Source: Kibdelosporangium philippinense (lineage in GTDB: Bacteria; Actinomycetota; Actinomycetes; Mycobacteriales; Pseudonocardiaceae). Taken from it: a stretch of DNA of 64,000 nt. A model generated the notes under the pieces. It worked only from the letters and a program-made list of their open reading frames with translations, was not told the origin of the DNA and ran no database searches. The translations under genes were made by a program, and so were the position numbers. How positions within the stretch are numbered: position 1 is the stretch's first letter; the number at the start of each line of letters is the position of its first letter. The DNA is taken from the NCBI RefSeq assembly GCF_021390435.2, contig NZ_JAJVCN010000005.1:62001-126000 (forward strand). The letters are read 5' to 3'. Below, one piece after another: positions 44,107 to 52,594 of this stretch.

Positions 44107-44785
44107 GCTCGGCGACGTCCGGGTCCGCGCCCAACGGGTCGGCGATCAACGCATCGGGATCCAGCTCAAGGACGGAGTCGTAGACCCGGTCGGGCAGCAG
44201 ACCCGGAGCCAGGAACCACGAAGCCACAGCGATCCGCGAAGCCCCTTGCTTCCGCAGCGCGGCAACAGCTTCGGGCACGGTTGGAGAAGCCGCCGCGGCG
44301 AACGCCTCGATGGCCCCGGCCCATCCGGCTTGCAGCGACCAGCGGTGCGCGATAGCGGCAACCCGGGCATTGGCCCGTGCGTCCGAAGAACCTGCCCCAG
44401 CCAGGATCACGCCAAGCGACGGGGCGTCGAACGTGGCCCCGGCGGCAGTCAATCGACGCAGCGCGGCGGACTCCAGCCGAGGCGACGGGCCGAGGACATC
44501 GGTGACCGAAACCGACAAGCGGGGATTGCGTTGGCACGCCTCGTGAACCAAAGCCGGGACGTCGATGCGAGCGTGGTACGCACGCCCAAGCAGCAACGGC
44601 ACGACGACAACTGGACCACGCAACCCGGCGAGGACATCGCCGAGTCGCGGGGCCGAAAGGTCCATGAAGGACACACGGGCGTCCAGGCCGGGACGCAACG
44701 AGCGCACCACCGAGACCAGCGAAGTGATCGTCGCGGCGGAACGAGGGTCGCGGCTGCCATGGGCCACTGCGATGAGAGGGATCAC
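44048..44785 (-). CDS. Sirohydrochlorin chelatase-like protein (CbiX family)
   Basis: The 245-residue protein has the CbiX half-domain repeated twice, beginning IPLIAVAHGSRDPRSA with its metal-binding histidine, and GVILAGAGSSDARAN in the second half. This family inserts iron (or cobalt) into sirohydrochlorin, making siroheme for sulfite reductase. The GTG start overlaps the ABC permease stop by four bases (GTGA), so it is the last gene of the sulfur operon, which fits siroheme supply. In the second domain the position of the first histidine is replaced by Ala, so metal insertion may rely on the first half. Confidence 0.9.
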   Translation of the reverse strand: MIPLIAVAHGSRDPRSAATITSLVSVVRSLRPGLDARVSFMDLSAPRLGDVLAGLRGPVVVVPLLLGRAYHARIDVPALVHEACQRNPRLSVSVTDVLGPSPRLESAALRRLTAAGATFDAPSLGVILAGAGSSDARANARVAAIAHRWSLQAGWAGAIEAFAAAASPTVPEAVAALRKQGASRIAVASWFLAPGLLPDRVYDSVLELDPDALIADPLGADPDVAELILHRYDEALQETDLERTG

Positions 44786-45660
44786 GTCAAAGCTCCGGTC
44801 AAGCCACGGGCCCGCAGCACGGCCCGTTCGATCGGGCGGAACACCAGCAAGTCGATGCCGATGCCCACCAACAGGATCAGGAAGATCGCCGCCATCACGG
44901 TCGGCATGTCGTTGAAGTTCGAGCCTTCGTTCAAATACGCGCCGAGGCCGAAGCCGAGGTCCGGGCTCTGCGCGATCAACTCGGCGGCCATCAGCGACCG
45001 CCACGAGAACGCCCAGCCCTGCTTGAGTCCTGCGATGTAGCCGGGCAACGCGGCAGGCAACAGGATGTGCCGTGCCGAAGCCAGCCGACCGGCGCCAAGG
45101 GTTTTGCCGACGCGCGGCAGGATCGGCGGGATCTGGTCGATCCCGGAGACAAGGCCGTTGGCGATCGACGGGACCGAGCCGAGCAGCACCACGAAGTAGA
45201 TCGTGCCGTCGTTCAGGCCGAACCACAGGATCGCCGCGGGCACCCACGCGACCGAAGGCAGCGACTGCAGTCCGCTCAGCAGCGGGCCGATCGCCCGGCG
45301 GACCACGCTGACCTTGGCCACCAGCAGACCCAGTGGCGTGGCGATCACCACCGCGGCAAGGAAACCAAGCACGGCACGGTGGATCGATGTCCACAGCACC
45401 TCGAAGATCCGGCCGGTTTCGACCATTTCCACGAACTCGTCCCAGACCGCGAGGGGCGCGGGCAGCTTGAACTCCGGCCAGAACGCCGCGGCCCACAGGA
45501 TCTGCCAGACCACAACCAGCACAACCAGTGCCACCACCGGTGGCCAGACCGAGCGCACGAATCGGCGCCAGCCAGGCTGAGCCCGGCTGGTCGTCGGCGT
45601 GTCCAGTGCGTCGAGGCCAGCCTCGACCTTGGCGAGGTCCTGGAGGTCAGGACTTGGCAT
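44782..45660 (-). CDS. ssuC: ABC transporter permease, SsuC/TauC type
   Basis: The 292-residue membrane protein has six or so helices and the EAA-like permease loop GAGRLASARHILLPAALPGYIAG near residue 195. It belongs to the binding-protein-dependent family that imports alkanesulfonates, taurine or nitrate. In this sulfur operon a sulfonate or related sulfur compound is the likely substrate. The start overlaps the ATPase gene end by 14 bases. The assignment to sulfonate rather than sulfate is from family plus operon context. Confidence 0.85.
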   Translation of the reverse strand: MPSPDLQDLAKVEAGLDALDTPTTSRAQPGWRRFVRSVWPPVVALVVLVVVWQILWAAAFWPEFKLPAPLAVWDEFVEMVETGRIFEVLWTSIHRAVLGFLAAVVIATPLGLLVAKVSVVRRAIGPLLSGLQSLPSVAWVPAAILWFGLNDGTIYFVVLLGSVPSIANGLVSGIDQIPPILPRVGKTLGAGRLASARHILLPAALPGYIAGLKQGWAFSWRSLMAAELIAQSPDLGFGLGAYLNEGSNFNDMPTVMAAIFLILLVGIGIDLLVFRPIERAVLRARGLTGALT

Positions 45661-46429
45661 GGGTACTGATCACCTCTCGCAGGCGGCCGGTGATCTCCTC
45701 GACAAGCGCCTCGGACCCACTGTCCTGAGTGGACCATTCCTGAACGACACGACCGGGCCGCGACGACAACAGCACCACGCGCTGCCCGAGGCGCACGGCC
45801 TCGCGCACGTCATGCGTCACGAACAGCACCGCGGTCGACGTTCGCTCGTACACCCGCAAAAGCTCGCCCTGCAACACATCCCGCGTGATCGCGTCGAGCG
45901 CGGCGAACGGCTCGTCCATCAGCAGCAACGCAGGCTCATCCGCGCCACGGACCCGCTGCGTCGCTGCCAGTGAACGCGCAAGCGCCACACGCTGACGCAT
46001 ACCGCCGGACAGCTCGTGCGGACGCTTGTGCCCGGCACCGCTCAGGCGCACCAGGTCCAGCAGTTCGGCGACCTTGGCCTGCCGGTCGGCTTTGCCGAAA
46101 CCGGCTAGCCGCAACGGCAGATCGATGTTGCGGGCCGCGGTCAGCCACGGCATCAGCGCGGCTTCCTGGAACATCACCGCCGGCCGGGACGTGTTCAGCT
46201 CGATCTCGCCCGCGCTCGGCGCGTCCAGCCCGGCGACCAGGTTGAGCAGCGTGGACTTACCGCAGCCGGACGCGCCGAGCAGGCACACGAACTCGCCGGG
46301 CGCGACCCTCAAATCCACGCCGTCCAGCGCGACGACCGCCCCGCTGCCCTGGCCGAAGACCTTGCCGACCCCGGAAAGGGAGACCGCGGTACCGGACTGC
46401 ACGTGCTCGAGTGTGGCGGTCATGGCCAT
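45647..46429 (-). CDS. ssuB: ABC transporter ATP-binding protein, SsuB/TauB type
   Basis: The 260-residue ATPase has Walker A LLGASGCGKST near 58-68, the signature LSGGMRQRVALARSL near 142-156, Walker B ALLLMDEPFAALD and the switch histidine in FVTHDVREAVRL. It powers the SsuC-type permease of the same operon; the gene ends overlapping it by 14 bases. It starts four bases after the substrate-binding gene. Confidence 0.9.
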   Translation of the reverse strand: MAMTATLEHVQSGTAVSLSGVGKVFGQGSGAVVALDGVDLRVAPGEFVCLLGASGCGKSTLLNLVAGLDAPSAGEIELNTSRPAVMFQEAALMPWLTAARNIDLPLRLAGFGKADRQAKVAELLDLVRLSGAGHKRPHELSGGMRQRVALARSLAATQRVRGADEPALLLMDEPFAALDAITRDVLQGELLRVYERTSTAVLFVTHDVREAVRLGQRVVLLSSRPGRVVQEWSTQDSGSEALVEEITGRLREVISTHAKS

Positions 46430-46432
46430 CTC

Positions 46433-47494
46433 CTACTTCTTGTCCAGTCCGGCGGCGTCCACCGCCGGTTTGCCGGTCGCCTTGAGTGCCTCGTTGAGCG
46501 CCGTCAGATCCGCGAAGCCCTTCAGCTCGACCGCGGACTTCACGATTCCCGCCGTCACCGAGTCCTTCGCCAGCTGCGGGAAGGTCGACGAGATGGGGTC
46601 GGTGGTCAGCTCGATCGCCTTGAACGAGCTGTCGAGCACGGGCTGGCTCAGCGAGTTGCCGGTCAGCTCCTTCAGCGCGTCGTTGACGACCTTCTTCGCG
46701 TCGGCGTCGTTGGCCTTCGCCCAGTCGATCGCGGCGATGTGGCCACGCAGGATCGCCTGCACGGTCTGCGGGTACTGCTGCAGGAACTCCTGGCGCACGA
46801 TGATCACCGTGGTCGGGAACCGGCCGCCGGGCCACAAGGTCTTCTCGTCGAGCAGCACCTTGGCGCCCGCGTCGAGCACCAGCCGCGAGGACCACGGCTC
46901 GGGCAGCCACGCGCCGTCGACGCTGCCGGTGCGGAACGCGTCGAACGTCTTCGGGTTGTCCAGGTTGGTGATCTTGACGTTCGCCAGGTTCTTGTCCTTG
47001 ATCAGCTTCTTGAGCGCCACGTCCTGGGTGTTGCCCAGTGACGGCGTGGCGATGTTCTTGCCAGCGAGCTGATCGATGGACGTGATGTCCGGCTTGGTGA
47101 CCAGTTGCGCGCCACCGGACACCGCACCGGAGATCAGCTGGATCGTCCCGTTGGACTTGGTGAAGCCGTTGATCGCCGGACCGGATCCGATGAACCCGAT
47201 GTCCAGGGACTTGCCCAGCAGCGCGTTGATCTCCTCGGGACCGGCGTTGAACGTGGTGACCGCGAGCTTGGTCGAGCCGAGCTCCTTGGCGTAGAAGTCC
47301 TTCTTCTGCCCGATGATCGCGGGCGCGTGCGTGACGTTGGGGAAGTAGCCGAGCCGGACCTCGGCTGGTCCCTGCGCCTGAGGCTGCGCTTGCGCAGCCG
47401 ACGTGTTACCGCTGTCAGCCCGTGAACACCCCGCTGCCAGGGCTAGTGCCGCGGTCGCGGCGGCCAGTAAGCGAAGCGTGCGTGTCGTGCTCAC
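46433..47494 (-). CDS. ssuA: ABC transporter substrate-binding lipoprotein, SsuA type
   Basis: The 353-residue protein has a lipoprotein signal peptide with lipobox LAAGC at residues 19-23, so Cys23 would be lipidated and the protein held at the outer face of the membrane. The mature part has the NMT1/SsuA-like fold: VRLGYFPNVTHAPAI near residue 45 and TIQLISGAVSGGAQL near 115. It delivers an organosulfur substrate, most likely a sulfonate, to SsuBC. The last gene before it in the operon is cysN, 32 bases upstream. Confidence 0.88.
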   Translation of the reverse strand: MSTTRTLRLLAAATAALALAAGCSRADSGNTSAAQAQPQAQGPAEVRLGYFPNVTHAPAIIGQKKDFYAKELGSTKLAVTTFNAGPEEINALLGKSLDIGFIGSGPAINGFTKSNGTIQLISGAVSGGAQLVTKPDITSIDQLAGKNIATPSLGNTQDVALKKLIKDKNLANVKITNLDNPKTFDAFRTGSVDGAWLPEPWSSRLVLDAGAKVLLDEKTLWPGGRFPTTVIIVRQEFLQQYPQTVQAILRGHIAAIDWAKANDADAKKVVNDALKELTGNSLSQPVLDSSFKAIELTTDPISSTFPQLAKDSVTAGIVKSAVELKGFADLTALNEALKATGKPAVDAAGLDKK

Positions 47495-47526
47495 GGGTGT
47501 TTCCTCTCAGGCGCGAGAAATGGGAG

Positions 47527-48840
47527 TCAGGGTCCGGGGTTCACGCTGTTACGAACACTGCCTCGGACGGTCTGTGTCATTCGGAGGGGTGCTCCGACCA
47601 AGCCTGCGGCCAACGTCGTTCCGTCGCTCGCGTCGATGACCAGGAAGGCTCCGGTCCGGCGATTGACGGAGTAGTCGTCGATCGGCAGTGGTTCCGCGGT
47701 GCGGATCCGTACTTGACCGATCTCATTCAACTGCAACGTTTCCGGCAGTTCCACACTGGACAGCTTTTGCTCGTCGAACCGTGACGAAAGCTCGGTGACG
47801 AACGCCTGTGTGGTCTTGGTGCCGTGCTTGACCAGAACCCTGGCGTTCGGCCGCAAAGCCTTGTCCGCCAACCAACACAGCGTCGCTTCGAACTCGTCGA
47901 CGACGTTCGGGGCATTGTTGGCGACGGAAATCAAGTCCCCGCGCGAAACATCCAAATCATGAGACAGCACCAGAGTGACCGACTGACCGGCGGTCGCCTC
48001 GGCCAGTTCGCCGTCCGGAGTGTCGATCCGCTCGACCAGTGCGCGGGAACCTGATGGCAGGACAACGATCTCCTCGCCCGGCGTGATCGTGCCCGCGGCG
48101 ATCTGTCCGGCATAGCCGCGATAGTCCGGATGTTCCGGAGTCCGTGGGCGAATCACATACTGGACAGGGAAACGGAACGGGACGTGGTGCGGGTCCGGCT
48201 CGACCGGCACGCTTTCCAAGTGCTCCAACAATGTCGGCCCGGTGTACCAGGGCGTGTTGGCCGAGCGATCCACAACGTTGTCACCGACAAGCGCCGACAC
48301 CGGAATGGTCAGCACGTCGGAATCCGCGTACCCCAAGGCATTGGCGTGCGTGGTGAACTCTTTGGCGGTCAGCTTGAAGTTCGACTCGTCGTAGCCGACG
48401 AGGTCGATTTTGTTGACTGCCAGTACCAACCTCGGCACACCCAGCAACGCCAGGACCGCCGCGTGCCTGCGGGTCTGTTCGATGACGCCTTTACGAGCGT
48501 CCACAAGCAGAATCCCGAGCTGCGCGGTCGAGGCGCCGGTGACGGTGTTGCGGGTGTACTGCACGTGCCCCGGAGTGTCGGCGAGCACGAAGGACCGCTT
48601 GGGCGTGGCGAAATACCGGTATGCCACGTCGATCGTGATGCCTTGTTCGCGTTCGGACCGCAAACCGTCAACCAACAACGACAGGTCCGGTGTGGAGAGT
48701 CCACGGTCCGCACTGGCCCGATGCACCGCATCGAGCTGGTCGGCCAGCACCGACTTGGTGTCGTACAGCAACCGTCCGACCAAAGTGGACTTACCGTCGT
48801 CCACGCTGCCAGCGGTCGCGAGCCTGAGAAGATCGCTCAT
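47527..48840 (-). CDS. cysN: Sulfate adenylyltransferase subunit 1 (GTPase)
   Basis: The 437-residue elongation-factor-like GTPase has G1 TAGSVDDGKSTLVGRL at about 9-24, G3 ADTPGHVQYTRN near 90 and G4 NKIDLVG near 147. It couples GTP hydrolysis to ATP sulfurylase, raising the yield of APS. It ends without the C-terminal APS kinase domain found in NodQ-type fusions. The ATG abuts the cysD stop, so the two subunits are co-translated. Confidence 0.96.
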   Translation of the reverse strand: MSDLLRLATAGSVDDGKSTLVGRLLYDTKSVLADQLDAVHRASADRGLSTPDLSLLVDGLRSEREQGITIDVAYRYFATPKRSFVLADTPGHVQYTRNTVTGASTAQLGILLVDARKGVIEQTRRHAAVLALLGVPRLVLAVNKIDLVGYDESNFKLTAKEFTTHANALGYADSDVLTIPVSALVGDNVVDRSANTPWYTGPTLLEHLESVPVEPDPHHVPFRFPVQYVIRPRTPEHPDYRGYAGQIAAGTITPGEEIVVLPSGSRALVERIDTPDGELAEATAGQSVTLVLSHDLDVSRGDLISVANNAPNVVDEFEATLCWLADKALRPNARVLVKHGTKTTQAFVTELSSRFDEQKLSSVELPETLQLNEIGQVRIRTAEPLPIDDYSVNRRTGAFLVIDASDGTTLAAGLVGAPLRMTQTVRGSVRNSVNPGP

Positions 48841-49752
48841 TTAGAAGTAACCCTCCCGCTTGCGATCTTCCATCGCTGCTTCGGAAAGCCGGTCGTCGGC
48901 GCGCGTCGCGCCACGCTCGGTCAGCCTTGAGGCGGCAACCTCGGCGATGACTTCCTCGATGGTGGACGCGTCTGAGTCGACGGCGCCGGTGCACGAGCCG
49001 TCGCCGACCGTGCGGTAGCGGATCGTCCGACGCTCCAACGTTTCTCCCTCGCGGGGACCGCCCCACGGGCCTTCGGCCAGCCACATGCCGTCGCGCAGGT
49101 AGACCTCACGCTCGTGGGCGTAGTAGATGTCCGGCAGGTCGATCTTCTCGCGAGCGATGTAGTTCCAGACGTCCAGCTCGGTCCAGTTCGACAGCGGGAA
49201 CACCCGGACATGCTCGCCCGGCCGGTGCCTGCCGTTGTACAGGTTCCACAGTTCGGGACGCTGCCGCTTCGGCTCCCACTGGCCGAACGCGTTGCGCAGA
49301 CTGAAGATCCGCTCCTTGGCCCTGGCCCGCTCCTCGTCACGGCGTCCGCCACCGAAGACTGCGTCGAACTTGTGCTCGGTGATGGTGTCGAGCAACGGCA
49401 TCGTCTGCAGCGGGTTACGGGTGCCGTCCGGGCGCTCGGTCAGCCTGCCGTCGTCGATCCAGTCCTGCACGTGCGCGACCACAAGACGCAGCCCGTACTT
49501 GGCCACGACCCGGTCGCGGAACTCGATCACCTCAGGGAAGTTGTGCCCGGTGTCCACATGCAACAACGCGAACGGCACCGGCGCGGGCCAGAAGGCCTTG
49601 ATCGCCAGGTGCAGCAGCAGGGTCGAGTCCTTGCCGCCGGAGAACAGGATCACCGGCCGGTCGAACTCGCCTGCCACTTCGCGGAAGATGTGGATCGCCT
49701 CGGATTCCAAGGCGTCCAGGTTTGCTGTTTTACGATCCAGCGCGAGCGTCAC
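48841..49752 (-). CDS. cysD: Sulfate adenylyltransferase subunit 2
   Basis: The 303-residue PP-loop ATP sulfurylase subunit has the loop ILFSGGKDSTLLLHLA near residues 36-51 and HVDTGHNFPEVIEFRD near 72, then the ERAR-type segment. With CysN it makes APS from ATP and sulfate. It is 12 bases after the CysH gene on the minus strand and directly adjoins cysN. Confidence 0.97.
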   Translation of the reverse strand: MTLALDRKTANLDALESEAIHIFREVAGEFDRPVILFSGGKDSTLLLHLAIKAFWPAPVPFALLHVDTGHNFPEVIEFRDRVVAKYGLRLVVAHVQDWIDDGRLTERPDGTRNPLQTMPLLDTITEHKFDAVFGGGRRDEERARAKERIFSLRNAFGQWEPKRQRPELWNLYNGRHRPGEHVRVFPLSNWTELDVWNYIAREKIDLPDIYYAHEREVYLRDGMWLAEGPWGGPREGETLERRTIRYRTVGDGSCTGAVDSDASTIEEVIAEVAASRLTERGATRADDRLSEAAMEDRKREGYF

Positions 49753-49764
49753 AGATGCCCCCTT

Positions 49765-50463
49765 CTAACCGTGCAGTCCGCACTCGATCTTGTTTTGACC
49801 CGCCCAGCGGCCGCTGCGGGGATCGGCGCCGAGCGCGACTTTCGCCGTGCAGGGTGCGCAGCCGATGGACAGATATCCCTCGGCCACCAACAGGTTCTCC
49901 AGAATCCCGTTCTTGTCGATGTACGCCCGGAACTCCTCGTCGGACCACGGCGCGATCGGGTTGATCTTCACCAGCCCGTTGCGCTCGTCCCACTGGACGA
50001 TCGGGGTGTTCGCCCGCGTCGGCGCGTCGACGCGACGCACACCGGTGACCCACGCGTCGTAGTTGGCCAGCGTCCGGCGCAGCGGAACGACCTTGCGCAA
50101 ATCGCAGCAGTGGTTGGGTTCCCGCTCGAACAGGTTCGGGCCCTCCTCGGCGTCCTGCTGCGCGACGGTCTTGTCCGGCTCGGCGTTGATGATGTTCAAC
50201 CCCGAGTAGGTGGCGCCGACCGCGTCCCGCAGACCGATGGTCTCCGGGAAGTGGTAGCCGGTCTGCAGGAACAGCACGTCGAAGTTCGGCTTCGCCTTGA
50301 CCGCGAGGTCGATCAGCACCGCGTCCTGCATGTTGGACGCCAGAATCCAGTTGTCGCCGAACGTCTCGGCGGTCCACGCCAGTGCCTCGGCCGCGCTGGC
50401 GTCGGCCAGTTCGGCCGACGCGCGCTCGGCGAGGTCTTTCAGCTCGTTGGTCGCTGTTGTCAC
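49765..50463 (-). CDS. cysH: Adenylyl-sulfate (APS) reductase, iron-sulfur type
   Basis: The 232-residue protein has the PAPS-reductase fold with the two cysteine pairs of iron-sulfur APS reductases: NHCCDLRKV near residue 118 and GCAPCTAKV near 206, then the catalytic C-terminal ECGLHG. The 4Fe-4S pattern predicts APS rather than PAPS as substrate, which agrees with the absence of an APS kinase gene in the operon. It receives electrons from thioredoxin. The GTG start overlaps the stop of the zinc-ribbon gene (GTGA); a longer frame upstream belongs to that gene's region. Confidence 0.94.
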   Translation of the reverse strand: MTTATNELKDLAERASAELADASAAEALAWTAETFGDNWILASNMQDAVLIDLAVKAKPNFDVLFLQTGYHFPETIGLRDAVGATYSGLNIINAEPDKTVAQQDAEEGPNLFEREPNHCCDLRKVVPLRRTLANYDAWVTGVRRVDAPTRANTPIVQWDERNGLVKINPIAPWSDEEFRAYIDKNGILENLLVAEGYLSIGCAPCTAKVALGADPRSGRWAGQNKIECGLHG

Positions 50464-50615
50464 TCGGACACCTGCCCCACTGAGATCCCCACGAACTTCA
50501 CGACGAACACGCGGCGGCAGCCGTTGCACAGCCACGCCGCGTGCGGCTCCTCCTGCGGGCGAAGGTCTTCGTCACCGCAGTAGGGGCAATAAAACGGAGC
50601 AGCCCTCTCACTCAT
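50460..50615 (-). CDS. 51-residue zinc-ribbon protein between sulfite reductase and cysH
   Basis: The ATG at 50615 overlaps the sulfite reductase stop (ATGA) and its own stop overlaps the cysH start (GTGA), so all three are coupled. It carries CPYCGDEDLRP and CNGCRRVF, two CxxC knuckles 20 residues apart, a compact zinc- or iron-binding ribbon. Length, context and overlap on both sides make it a genuine gene. A matching small gene accompanies sulfite reductase and cysH in other actinobacteria, as I recall. It may serve the sulfur pathway, but its function is unknown. Confidence 0.85.
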   Translation of the reverse strand: MSERAAPFYCPYCGDEDLRPQEEPHAAWLCNGCRRVFVVKFVGISVGQVSE

Positions 50616-52294
50616 TTGAGATCAGCCTCGTCAGCACGCTGGACCCACTGAGCGAACCGCTCGCCCGCGGAGCGCTCCTTGAGGTAGTTGCGCACGACCC
50701 GCTCGACGTAGTCGGACAGCTCCGACGCGGTCACCTTGTGGCCACGCAGTTTCCGGCCGAACCCGGCGTCGAGGCCAAGCCCGCCACCAAGGTGCACCTG
50801 GAAGCCCTCGACCTGCTTGCCGTCCGCGTCGGTGACGATCTGGCCCTTGAGCCCGATGTCCGCGGTCTGGATCCGGGCGCACGAGTTCGGGCAGCCGTTG
50901 ATGTGCACGGTCACCGGGTGCTCGACGCCTGCCTGAACGTCGGCCAGCCGCTGCTCCAACGCTGAAACAAGTTCAGCCGCACGGGCTTTCGTCTCGACAA
51001 TGGCCAGTTTGCAGAACTCGATCCCGGTGCACGCCATCACGCCGCGCCGCCACGGCGACGGGTCGGTGTGCAGGCCCAGCTTGGTCAGTTCCGCCCGCAG
51101 CGCTGGAACTTCGCTCTCTGCAACGTCCAGGACCAGGAGTTTCTGCTGCGGGGTGAACCGGACCCGGTTGGATCCCGCGCGCTCGGCGGCCTTGGCGACC
51201 TCGACAAGGATCGAGCCGGACACACGGCCCGCGATGGGTGCGGCGCCGACGTAGAACTTGCCGTCCTTCTGCTCGTGTACCCCGATGTGGTCGAGCTGGT
51301 AGTCGAGGGTTTCCGGTGCCGGGCCGTCGATCAGCTTGTAGCCGAGGTACTTCTCTTCCATGGTCTCGCGGAACTTCTCCGGGCCCCAGTCGGCGACCAG
51401 GAACTTGATCCGGGCCCGGTGGCGCAGCCGCCGGTAACCGTAGTCCCGGAAGACGCTGATCACGGCTTCCCAGACCTTGGGGACCTCGTCGAGCGGCACC
51501 CACGCGCCGAGCCGCTTGCCCAGCATCGGGTTCGTGGAAAGGCCGCCGCCGACCCACACGTCGAAACCAGGACCGTGTTCCGGGTGCACCACCCCGACGA
51601 ACGCCACGTCGTGGATCTCGTGTGCGACGTCCTGCAGGCCGGAGATCGCGGTTTTGAACTTGCGCGGCAGGTTCGAGAACGCCTTGTCGCCGACGTAGGT
51701 GTTCTTGATCGCGTCGATGGCCGGGGTGCCGTCGATGATCTCGTCTTTCGCGATGCCGGCGACCGGGGAGCCGAGGATGACGCGCGGGCTGTCGCCGCAG
51801 GCCTCCATCGTGGTCATCCCGGCGCCTTCGAGCTTCTCCCAGATGACCGGCATGTCCTCGACGCGGATCCAGTGGTACTGGATGTTCTGCCGGTCGGTGA
51901 TGTCGGCGGTGTCGCGCGCGTAGGTCTGGGAGATCTCGCCGATCACCGCGAGCTGCTGTGTGGTGACTGCTCCGCCGTCGATCCGGATGCGGAGCATGAA
52001 GAACTCGTCGTCAAGCTCCTCGGGTTCGAGCGTGGCGGTGCGACCGCCGTCGATCCCGGGCTTGCGCTGGGTGTACAGGCCGTACCAGCGGAACCGGCCA
52101 CGCAGGTCGGCCGGGTCGATGGAGTCGAACCCGCCGTGCGCGTAGATGTTCTCGATGCGCTCACGGACGTTGAGCGGGTTGTCGTCTTTCTTGCTGCGCT
52201 CGTTCGGGTTGAGCGGTTCGCGGTAGCCGAGTGCCCATTGTCCCTCGCCCCGGCGTTGCTTGGCCCGCTTGGGGGTGGTGGTTGGCGGAGCCAT
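50612..52294 (-). CDS. sir: Ferredoxin-dependent sulfite reductase
   Basis: The 560-residue siroheme/4Fe-4S enzyme has the two nitrite/sulfite reductase ferredoxin-like halves. The cluster ligands are visible in CTGIEFCKLAIVETK (near 435) and NGCPNSCARIQ (near 475), matching C-x5-C...C-x3-C. It reduces sulfite to sulfide. Related nitrite reductases share the same motifs, but the operon with cysH, cysD and cysN points to sulfite. It leads the sulfur operon; GAAGGA lies before the ATG, and a leader peptide gene is upstream. It is the Rv2391 (sirA) counterpart. Confidence 0.95.
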   Translation of the reverse strand: MAPPTTTPKRAKQRRGEGQWALGYREPLNPNERSKKDDNPLNVRERIENIYAHGGFDSIDPADLRGRFRWYGLYTQRKPGIDGGRTATLEPEELDDEFFMLRIRIDGGAVTTQQLAVIGEISQTYARDTADITDRQNIQYHWIRVEDMPVIWEKLEGAGMTTMEACGDSPRVILGSPVAGIAKDEIIDGTPAIDAIKNTYVGDKAFSNLPRKFKTAISGLQDVAHEIHDVAFVGVVHPEHGPGFDVWVGGGLSTNPMLGKRLGAWVPLDEVPKVWEAVISVFRDYGYRRLRHRARIKFLVADWGPEKFRETMEEKYLGYKLIDGPAPETLDYQLDHIGVHEQKDGKFYVGAAPIAGRVSGSILVEVAKAAERAGSNRVRFTPQQKLLVLDVAESEVPALRAELTKLGLHTDPSPWRRGVMACTGIEFCKLAIVETKARAAELVSALEQRLADVQAGVEHPVTVHINGCPNSCARIQTADIGLKGQIVTDADGKQVEGFQVHLGGGLGLDAGFGRKLRGHKVTASELSDYVERVVRNYLKERSAGERFAQWVQRADEADLK

Positions 52295-52406
52295 GTGGCG
52301 TCCTTCGGGATGTCGGGGCGCTCGCACACGCCGACCCGACCTCACCGAGGCAGAAGAATCCGGCGTATCCGACGCCGGCGGAAGAAACAAATATCCGGCG
52401 AACGGG
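52295..52406 (-). promoter_or_regulatory. Sulfur operon leader between leader peptide and sulfite reductase
   Basis: The gap holds a GC-rich region with the related words CCGCCGGCGTC and GACGCCGG that could base-pair with GTTGACCCGTTCGCCGG nearby, so a ribosome-controlled RNA structure is plausible. I could not identify an unambiguous terminator. Confidence 0.35.
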
Positions 52407-52490
52407 TCAACGCCGGCACAAGTCGCTGTTCACGCGCAGGAAATCCACGTGACGACGAGCCACGAGGATGACCGGCACGACAGCAGACAT
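52407..52490 (-). CDS. Leader peptide before sulfite reductase
   Basis: A 27-residue frame (ATG at 52490, stop at 52407) reads MSAVVPVILVARRHVDFLRV and ends NSDLCRR. The RRHVDxxRV...LC core is the pattern of the small leader peptides found upstream of sulfur operons in Streptomyces and relatives. The single Cys codon three before the end suits cysteine-responsive attenuation: scarce Cys-tRNA stalls the ribosome and lets the operon be transcribed. The stop lies 112 bases before the sulfite reductase ATG. A shorter start at an internal GTG (MARRHVDF) is possible. Confidence 0.75.
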   Translation of the reverse strand: MSAVVPVILVARRHVDFLRVNSDLCRR

Positions 52491-52594
52491 AAGCCCAGCG
52501 TGCCACGCGTCCATCAGGTGGTCTACCACCATCCGCATGCTGGGATGAGGGTCACGCGCGCTTGACGAGCGGCGGCGGTGCGAGAATTGAGAGC

